Positions 58,991-64,000 of a DNA stretch of 64,000 nt are shown piece by piece. The notes beneath the pieces are model-generated. The model saw only the letters and a program-made list of their open reading frames with translations. It was not told where the DNA came from and did not search any database. The DNA comes from Micromonospora sp. FIMYZ51 (GTDB lineage Bacteria; Actinomycetota; Actinomycetes; Mycobacteriales; Micromonosporaceae), in the NCBI RefSeq assembly GCF_038246755.1, contig NZ_CP134706.1, positions 2,790,001 through 2,854,000 on the forward strand, written 5' to 3'. How positions within the stretch are numbered: the stretch's first letter is position 1; every line of letters begins with the position of its first letter. A program made the translations under genes and the position numbers.

Positions 58991-59743
58991 ATGACAAACG
59001 CGGATCGCGAGGAGCAAACGCCGGCCGCCTTGGTGCGGCCGCCACGCCGGCTGTTGCAGTCCACGCTTCGCTGTCTCGACGTGCTCGACGCGCTGGCAGC
59101 GACCGACAAGCCGGTCGCGATCTCCGACCTCGCGCGTCGGCTGAACGTCCGGCGGGGCACGCTTCACCAGCAGTTGCGGACCCTGGTGTACGCGGGCTGG
59201 GCTCGGCAGACCCCGGATGCCCGCTACTACCTGTCGCTGCGCGCGGTCCACATCGGCAAGGTCGCGCTGGAGCAGGCTGGCCTTGCGGACCGGCTGTTGC
59301 CCCTGCTTGAGGAGTTGGCATTCCGCACCGGTGAGGCGCCGGCCATCGCGGTCCTGGACGTGGACAACGTCCTCATCGTGCAGCGCGTCGAGTCCCAGCA
59401 ACTGGTTCGTGCGGACATCAAGGTGGGCACCCGCATGCCGTTGGTGGGATCAGCGGCCGGGATGGTCCTGCTGGCCTACGCCTCGCCGGACAAGCTCGCG
59501 CAGCTCGCCGAGCGCGGTGTGCGGATCCCGCCCGCCGATGTCCTGGCCGAGATCCGTGACCGTGGCTTCGCCGTCCAGCGTGACGGCTTCACCTCGGGAC
59601 TGTCGGCAGCGGCGGTTCCGATCAACATGGGCGACGACGAGGAACTGCTCACCCTGTCCATGGCCGCACCCACCGAGCGCTTTGACGAAAAGCGCACCGT
59701 CGACCTGTTGCTCGACGCCGTCAAACGCTTCTACGCCGCCTGA
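58991..59743 (+). CDS. IclR family transcriptional regulator (second)
   Basis: A 250-residue IclR regulator. The winged helix is LLQSTLRCLDVLDALAATDK, DLARRLNVRRGTLHQQLRTL and YAGWARQTPDARYYLSLRAV (about 23-92). The effector domain has APAIAVLDVDNVLIVQRVES, VGTRMPLVGSAAGMVLLAYA and SGLSAAAVPINMGDDEELLT. An in-frame GTG at 58985 is a weaker start. It leads an operon with a dehydrogenase, an amidohydrolase, a NifU-like protein and a sugar-type importer. No operator palindrome as clear as that of the other IclR locus is visible. Confidence 0.9.
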   Translation: MTNADREEQTPAALVRPPRRLLQSTLRCLDVLDALAATDKPVAISDLARRLNVRRGTLHQQLRTLVYAGWARQTPDARYYLSLRAVHIGKVALEQAGLADRLLPLLEELAFRTGEAPAIAVLDVDNVLIVQRVESQQLVRADIKVGTRMPLVGSAAGMVLLAYASPDKLAQLAERGVRIPPADVLAEIRDRGFAVQRDGFTSGLSAAAVPINMGDDEELLTLSMAAPTERFDEKRTVDLLLDAVKRFYAA

Positions 59744-59792
59744 TTCGTCCAGCCTGCTCTCCGCGCCACCACACCCCTCTGGAGAGGTCGCC

Positions 59793-60785
59793 ATGTCACG
59801 TCGACTCGCCATACTCGGAGGAGGCCGAATGATCGGACCTCCGCTCCTGGCCGCCGCAATCGAACGCGGCTGGAAAATTGCGCTGCTCAATCGCAACTCG
59901 CCTCCGCCGCCGTCGTTGCGTCACGCGATCGAACATGTTCAGGGCGACCGTTCCGACGAGGCCGTCGTCGGTCAACTCGCGGCGTTCGCTCCCGATGTCG
60001 TCATCGACCTGTCCTGCTACGAGCCCGAACACGTGGAGCTGTCGCTGGCGATGCTGGCTCCCGTTACCGACAGATACCTGCTGATGAGTAGCGGTGCCGT
60101 GTACGCACCCAGCGACCTGCTGCCCTGGAACGAGTCGTCGCCGGTCGGGCCCAACGAACTGTGGGGCAGCTACGGCGCGAAGAAACTCCAGAATGAGCGG
60201 ATCGCCGCCGGCTTCGCGGCCACCACGACCGTGGTGGCGCTGCGGGCGCCGTACCTGGTCGGGCAGCCCGACTTCATGGGGCGGCTACAGTTCGTGGCCG
60301 ACCGCATCGCGCACGACGGCATCGTCTACGTCACGGACAGCGGCAACGCTCCCGTCCACCTGGTGGCGCCTTCCGACGTGGCCGGCGCGCTGTTGCATCT
60401 GGCCGAGGCCGAGCCCGATTCGCCGGCACCCTCGGGGCTTTTCGCCTACAACATCGCCAACCGTCAGGCCGTCACGCTCGCTGGCCTCGTCCGGCTGCTG
60501 GCGGCGGCGATGGAACGTCCTGCACCGTCGGTGGTTCCCGTCCCACTGTCCACAGTCGGTCTTTCCGATCGACCGTTCTCCTGGACCGACATGGTCTTTC
60601 CCTTCGCGGACGAGCCGTTCCTGCTCGACGATGCCAAATTGCGCGCCAGTGGGTTCACCCCTGGCTATGACCTCGTCCGTCTCCTGTCCGACTTCGCCGA
60701 CCGATACCAGGCCGCCGGTGGCCCGTTCGCACCCACCCGGTTCCCCGCTGAAAACGCCATCCGTCAACTGCCCAGCCACGCCTGA
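59793..60785 (+). CDS. NAD-dependent epimerase/dehydratase (extended SDR)
   Basis: A 330-residue extended short-chain dehydrogenase. The glycine motif is RRLAILGGGRMIGPPLLAAA at 3-22. DVVIDLSCYEPEHVELSLAM follows. The active-site region YLLMSSGAVYAPSDLLPWNE contains the Ser, and YGAKKLQNERIAAGFAATTT contains YGxKK, the Tyr-Lys pair. VVALRAPYLVGQPDFMGRLQ and VHLVAPSDVAGALLHLAEAE are typical of the epimerase group. GAGAGG precedes the ATG. The likely substrate is a sugar derivative or an aromatic side chain. The transporter type in the operon favours a sugar-like compound. Confidence 0.88.
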   Translation: MSRRLAILGGGRMIGPPLLAAAIERGWKIALLNRNSPPPPSLRHAIEHVQGDRSDEAVVGQLAAFAPDVVIDLSCYEPEHVELSLAMLAPVTDRYLLMSSGAVYAPSDLLPWNESSPVGPNELWGSYGAKKLQNERIAAGFAATTTVVALRAPYLVGQPDFMGRLQFVADRIAHDGIVYVTDSGNAPVHLVAPSDVAGALLHLAEAEPDSPAPSGLFAYNIANRQAVTLAGLVRLLAAAMERPAPSVVPVPLSTVGLSDRPFSWTDMVFPFADEPFLLDDAKLRASGFTPGYDLVRLLSDFADRYQAAGGPFAPTRFPAENAIRQLPSHA

Positions 60786-60800
60786 GGAGGCCGACCAGCA

Positions 60801-61808
60801 ATGCTCAACGAATACTACATCTTCGATGCCGTCTGCCACGTCTACAACCTGGCCGATGACAATCTTTCCGACCACCGGACCGCCCACCTGGGGCGTAAGT
60901 CGATCACCGGTCTCGGTGACACCTGGCGGGCGCCGCAGAACCGCGACCTCTACCAGGATGGCTACGTCCGGAGTTTCACCACCGCCGACATGCACGAGAT
61001 GATTTTCGAGCAGTCCGACACCGACATGGTGATGGCACAGGCGGTGCCGATCTTCGACTGGTTCCGCGACGGTTTCGCCCCGATCCAGGCCCAGTACGAC
61101 TTCGCGGCCGCCTACCCGGACAAGGTGCTGTTCTGCGGTGGCGTCGACCCGGTCTACCACGGCGTCGACGGGGCGGTTCAGGAGATCCGCCGCCAGGCGA
61201 GTGAGATGGGCGCGCGTTCGTTCAAGTTCTACAACGCCCACCCCGGGGGCAAGAGCTGGCGCTGTGACGACAAGGAGATCGCGTACCCGATGTACGAGGC
61301 GATCCTCGACTCGGGGGTCAACGTCATCCAGTTCCACAAGGGTGTGCCGTTCGGGCCGATCTTCATCGAGGACTTCAAGCCGAACGATCTCCAGGGCGTC
61401 GCCTTCGACTTCCCGGACCTCAACATCGTCATCCACCACCTCGCCGAGCCGTACGTCGACGAGTGCATCTCGATCGCGGCCCGGTTCCCGAACGTCTACC
61501 TGGCGCTGTCCGGCACCGCCGGCAACTACCTGGTCGCTCCGCGCAAGTTCCAGCAGCAACTGGGCCAGCTGTTGCAGGAATGCGGCTCGGAGAAGCTGCT
61601 CTGGGGCTCGGAGGCCGCGCTCTACGGTCCGCCGCAGCCGTACCTCGACGCGCTGCTCGACCTCCAGATCCCGGAGGACCTCCAGGACGGCTGGGGCTAC
61701 CCGGCCCTGACCGACGAGGACCGACACAACATTCTGGGCCGCAACTTCGCCCGACTGATGGGCGTCGACCTCGCCACCGCCCCGCGCAACGAGATCCACC
61801 GGCCATGA
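60801..61808 (+). CDS. amidohydrolase-2 family metal-dependent hydrolase/decarboxylase
   Basis: A 335-residue TIM-barrel protein of the amidohydrolase-related family, which includes decarboxylases (ACMSD, gamma-resorcylate) and hydrolases. The N-terminal metal region is YYIFDAVCHVYNLADDN, in which the usual HxH is reduced to CHVYN, so metal binding may differ. NIVIHHLAEPYVDECISIAA carries the later His residues. KFYNAHPGGKSWRCDDKEIA lies between, and LLWGSEAALYGPPQ takes the place of the metal/base Asp motif (WGSD to WGSE). GGAGG precedes the ATG. It overlaps the NifU-like gene by 4 bp. Confidence 0.85.
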   Translation: MLNEYYIFDAVCHVYNLADDNLSDHRTAHLGRKSITGLGDTWRAPQNRDLYQDGYVRSFTTADMHEMIFEQSDTDMVMAQAVPIFDWFRDGFAPIQAQYDFAAAYPDKVLFCGGVDPVYHGVDGAVQEIRRQASEMGARSFKFYNAHPGGKSWRCDDKEIAYPMYEAILDSGVNVIQFHKGVPFGPIFIEDFKPNDLQGVAFDFPDLNIVIHHLAEPYVDECISIAARFPNVYLALSGTAGNYLVAPRKFQQQLGQLLQECGSEKLLWGSEAALYGPPQPYLDALLDLQIPEDLQDGWGYPALTDEDRHNILGRNFARLMGVDLATAPRNEIHRP

Positions 61809-62152
61809 GCGACGCGCCAGCGGTCCGCGAGACATCGGAATCGAAGCTGCGCAGCACCGTCCTGGCACAGCTCGACTCGAAGATTCGGCCGCTGCTGCGA
61901 CTGCACGGCGGTGACTGCGAGCTGGTCGGGATCGACGGTGGAACCGTACAGATTCGTTTCCTGATGGCATGCAGCGCGTGCAAGCTGCGGTCTCTGACGC
62001 TGTTGGCAGCGGTACGGCCACGGTTGCTCGCCATCGACGGCGTCACCGACATCAAGGCGATCGGGGTCGGTGTCTCCGCAGCCGCCACTCGGCGTGCCGA
62101 CGCTGCCCTGCTGGGCCGGTCCCCGCGCGCACTTCACGTACTCGACCAATAG
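61805..62152 (+). CDS. stand-alone NifU C-terminal-domain Fe-S scaffold protein
   Basis: A 115-residue protein made of one NifU C-terminal domain. STVLAQLDSKIRPLLRLHGG (about 17-36) with HGGD, VQIRFLMACSACKLRSLTLL with the cluster-binding Cys 56 and Cys 59 (CxxC), and ATRRxD-like end match Nfu proteins. These hold or deliver iron-sulfur clusters. The gene is co-translated with the amidohydrolase and is far from any suf or nif genes in the window. A small dedicated carrier in a catabolic operon suggests that an iron-sulfur enzyme belongs to the pathway. Confidence 0.88.
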   Translation: MSDAPAVRETSESKLRSTVLAQLDSKIRPLLRLHGGDCELVGIDGGTVQIRFLMACSACKLRSLTLLAAVRPRLLAIDGVTDIKAIGVGVSAAATRRADAALLGRSPRALHVLDQ

Positions 62153-62172
62153 CCTTGAAGGAGACCCCTCAG

Positions 62173-63201
62173 ATGAAGAAACCGTTTCGGCAATTGGTAG
62201 CTGTGTTCGGTGCGGTGTCGTTGCTCGCGGTGACCGCATGCAGCCGGGACACGGTCGACAGCCCCGGCGCCTCCGATGGCGCCAAAGAGATCGTCATTGG
62301 TCAGGTCAGCGGCTCGGCCGCCAACCCGGCCGTACAGGTCATGAACGACGCGATGACAGCCCGGGCCGAGGAGGCCGGCGTCAAGCTCCTGGTGGAGACC
62401 TCCGAGAACGTCGAGGAGCAGATCACCAAGGCGGAGGCGATGATCGCGCAGGGTGTGACCTACCTCGGGCTGCACCCCTGGGACGGCGCCGCCGTCACCC
62501 CGCTGATCAGGAGCGCGAGCCAACGAGGCGTCAAGGTCGTCATCCTGATCGACGGCGTCCCCGGAGTGGTGGAGGACGGCACCGCGCTGACCTTCATCTC
62601 CGGCAACGAACTCGCCGCCGCAGAGGAGATCGGCAAGGCTGTCGCGCAGCGGTACCCCGGCCCGACCGCAGGCGCGATCATCACCGGCACTCCGGGCAAC
62701 CTGTCCGCGGACAACCGGACCAACGGCTTCAAGAACGGCATCAAGGATTCCCAGATCACCGTGGCGGCAGAGGCCACCGCGAACTGGGCCCGGGACCAGG
62801 CGCTGCGGGTGGCCGGCGACATGCTCACCGCCAACCCCGAGCTGCGCTTCATCTTCGCCAACAACGACGAGATGGCCTTCGGTGCCCGTGCGGCGATCAT
62901 GGAGGCGGGCAAGAGTGACACCGTCGCCACGATCGGGTGGAACGGCACCTGCGCCGGCCTCGCCGCGTTGCTGAAGGGTGAATTCCTGTACGAGGCCGTG
63001 TTGCCCTTCGACGAGTTCGGCGCGGGTCTGATCGATGCGGCAGTCGACGACGCCGCCGGGCGGCCGGTCGAGAAATCGATCACGCCAGAGGTACCCATCC
63101 TCGACACCGAGCAGGCCAAGGCGATTCTCGACGGCAGCGCGCCCGGCTCGGACGCGTTGAAGGCCGCCCTCAAGGCGGCCAGCGAGAACGCGTGTAACTA
63201 G
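62173..63201 (+). CDS. ABC transporter substrate-binding lipoprotein (RbsB type, second)
   Basis: A 342-residue binding protein. The signal peptide MKKPFRQLVAVFGAVSLLAV ends with lipobox VTACS. The type I fold has EIVIGQVSGSAANPAVQVMN, VTYLGLHPWDGAAVTPLIRS, GNELAAAEEIGKAVAQRYPG and LRFIFANNDEMAFGARAAIM near 225-245. GAAGGAG precedes the ATG. The ligand is unknown. Family members bind sugars, polyols and autoinducers. A stem-loop directly follows the stop codon. Confidence 0.92.
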   Translation: MKKPFRQLVAVFGAVSLLAVTACSRDTVDSPGASDGAKEIVIGQVSGSAANPAVQVMNDAMTARAEEAGVKLLVETSENVEEQITKAEAMIAQGVTYLGLHPWDGAAVTPLIRSASQRGVKVVILIDGVPGVVEDGTALTFISGNELAAAEEIGKAVAQRYPGPTAGAIITGTPGNLSADNRTNGFKNGIKDSQITVAAEATANWARDQALRVAGDMLTANPELRFIFANNDEMAFGARAAIMEAGKSDTVATIGWNGTCAGLAALLKGEFLYEAVLPFDEFGAGLIDAAVDDAAGRPVEKSITPEVPILDTEQAKAILDGSAPGSDALKAALKAASENACN

Positions 63202-63206
63202 AGGTC

Positions 63207-63240
63207 GACGCGGCTGCTCGGCCCGCTGGGCAGCCGCGTC
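63207..63240 (+). terminator. stem-loop between binding-protein and ATPase genes
   Basis: GACGCGGCTGC and GCAGCCGCGTC form a perfect 11-bp stem around a 12-base loop, starting 5 bases after the binding-protein stop. There is no T-run. In ABC operons such hairpins attenuate or protect the mRNA, so that binding protein is made in excess over the ATPase that follows 70 bp later. Confidence 0.7.
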
Positions 63241-63309
63241 CGCCGCAGCCCTCGGCGTCCGTCCGGCCCTCGGCGCCGCAATTTGGCTAGGGACTAACAG
63301 GAGTACGCG

Positions 63310-64000
63310 ATGAGTGTTCTACGCGCCGAAAACGTATCCAAGTCATTCTCGGGCGTGCAGGTGCTGCACGAGGTAAACCTGTCACTCGAGGCCGGTAAGG
63401 TGGTCGGACTGGTCGGTGAGAACGGCGCCGGAAAGAGCACTCTCATCAAGATCCTGTCCGGCCTCTACCGGCCGGACTCCGGTCGGTTGCTGCTGGACGG
63501 CGAGCCGATAGCAGACCACTGGAGCCACTCCGCCGCCCGCGCCGCCGGCATCTCCGTCATCCACCAGGAGTTGCTGCTGGTGCCGGAGCTCTCCGTTGCC
63601 GCGAACATCATGCTCGGCGATCCCGCACTGACGCCCCGTCGGGCCGGGCGGCTGCTGGGCGTCCGTGACGACCGCGCAAGCGAGCGGCGTGCCGAGGAAC
63701 TGCTGGCCCAGATCGGCATCACCAACCTTGACGTCCGCCGGCCCGTCCGCGGCCTGCGGCCCAGCGACGCGCAGATGGTGCTGATCGCCCGCTCACTGCG
63801 CAACCGCGGCAAGGTGCTCATCCTGGACGAGCCGACCGCCGCGCTCGCCCCGGACGAGCGGACCGAGCTGTTCGCGCTGATCCGCCGGCTGCTGGCCGCC
63901 GGGACCGGCATCCTGCTGGTCTCGCACCACCTCAAGGAGGTCGAGGACCTCTCCGACGAGGTGACCGTGCTGCGTAACGGACGGGTGGTCGAGACCCTGT
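63310..64000 (+). CDS. sugar-type ABC transporter ATPase (RbsA type), cut by the window end
   Basis: The first 230 codons of an ATPase of the ribose-importer family. SVLRAENVSKSFSGVQVLHE opens the domain. Walker A is LVGENGAGKSTLIKILSGLY (about 35-54), the Q-loop region is ISVIHQELLLVPELSVAANI, and Walker B is VLILDEPTAALAPDERTELF with LLVSHHLKEVEDL. The signature is weak (RGLRPSDAQMVLIARSLRNR instead of LSxxxQQ), which is common in the first half of these fused proteins. No stop occurs before base 64000. The second half and the permease should follow. Confidence 0.93.
   Translation, partial: MSVLRAENVSKSFSGVQVLHEVNLSLEAGKVVGLVGENGAGKSTLIKILSGLYRPDSGRLLLDGEPIADHWSHSAARAAGISVIHQELLLVPELSVAANIMLGDPALTPRRAGRLLGVRDDRASERRAEELLAQIGITNLDVRRPVRGLRPSDAQMVLIARSLRNRGKVLILDEPTAALAPDERTELFALIRRLLAAGTGILLVSHHLKEVEDLSDEVTVLRNGRVVETL

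Noticed and set aside
60285..62021. A 578-codon minus-strand frame opposite the amidohydrolase and NifU-like genes
   Set aside because: It is antisense to genes with clear families, and the translation looks like reverse-complement noise.

Overview
The window is high-GC DNA (about 70 percent or more by eye) with GTG starts, dense ATGA/GTGA gene overlaps and genes typical of filamentous actinobacteria: an enediyne polyketide synthase, IclR, TetR and RpiR regulators, hydantoinase-family enzymes, a YbaB-like/WXG trio and paired sugar ABC operons. A member of the Micromonosporaceae (Micromonospora or a relative) is the best guess. It rests on gene content only. I recognised no rRNA, tRNA, insertion sequence or CRISPR array.

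Layout. (1) 1-8063: the 3' part of an enediyne warhead cassette. It holds the PKS (AT to C terminus), the hot-dog thioesterase, a seven-span membrane protein and a flavin reductase. A ThuA-like protein and a Gfo/Idh/MocA oxidoreductase follow. (2) 8213-9181: an orphan protein with an LQRTAGNRAV motif like that of proteins linked to contractile injection systems. (3) 9220-19346, minus strand: a 12-gene operon. It combines a complete 2-aminophenol meta-cleavage pathway (AmnA/B-type dioxygenase, semialdehyde dehydrogenase, deaminase, decarboxylase, hydratase, aldolase, acylating acetaldehyde dehydrogenase) with three bacterial microcompartment shell genes (two BMC-H, one BMC-P) and a hydantoinase-B subunit. 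(4) 19468-30342: an IclR regulator, then a minus-strand operon with a NitT/TauT-type ABC importer, the missing hydantoinase-A subunit, a CoA ligase, a lyase, an enoyl-CoA hydratase and a ThDP enzyme. A MaoC hydratase lies beyond it. A 7-3-7 palindrome at 19404-19420 has a matching copy at 30364-30380, so the IclR protein probably controls both operons.

(5) 31472-37790: a region with gene decay. It contains an internally deleted NmrA-type gene, a frameshifted MarR gene and a broken ABC ATPase. A two-component system is bracketed by two copies of one 18-bp palindrome. A methyltransferase, an XRE-cupin regulator and a secreted protein are also here. (6) 37922-54014: a divergent 16-gene sugar catabolic locus. 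It has two regulators, an RbsABC-type importer, two FGGY kinases, a PfkB kinase and three aldolase families around a 360-bp control region. (7) 54122-58751: a TetR/NmrA divergent pair with two operator copies, a YbaB-like/WXG-like trio, a lipoprotein and a small unknown. (8) 58991-64000: an IclR-led operon with a dehydrogenase, an amidohydrolase-2 enzyme, a stand-alone NifU scaffold domain and a ribose-type importer that runs off the window.

The centre of interest is the microcompartment operon. The shell is well placed to hold 2-aminomuconate semialdehyde, which cyclises spontaneously to picolinate, and acetaldehyde. A hydantoinase split across the two co-regulated operons suggests that the imported substrate is a lactam- or carbamate-like precursor of an aminophenol. 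Benzoxazolinone is one candidate. An actinobacterial aromatic ('ARO') microcompartment class has, to my memory, been described. The upstream pathway, the split hydantoinase and the shared operator are the parts that look new.
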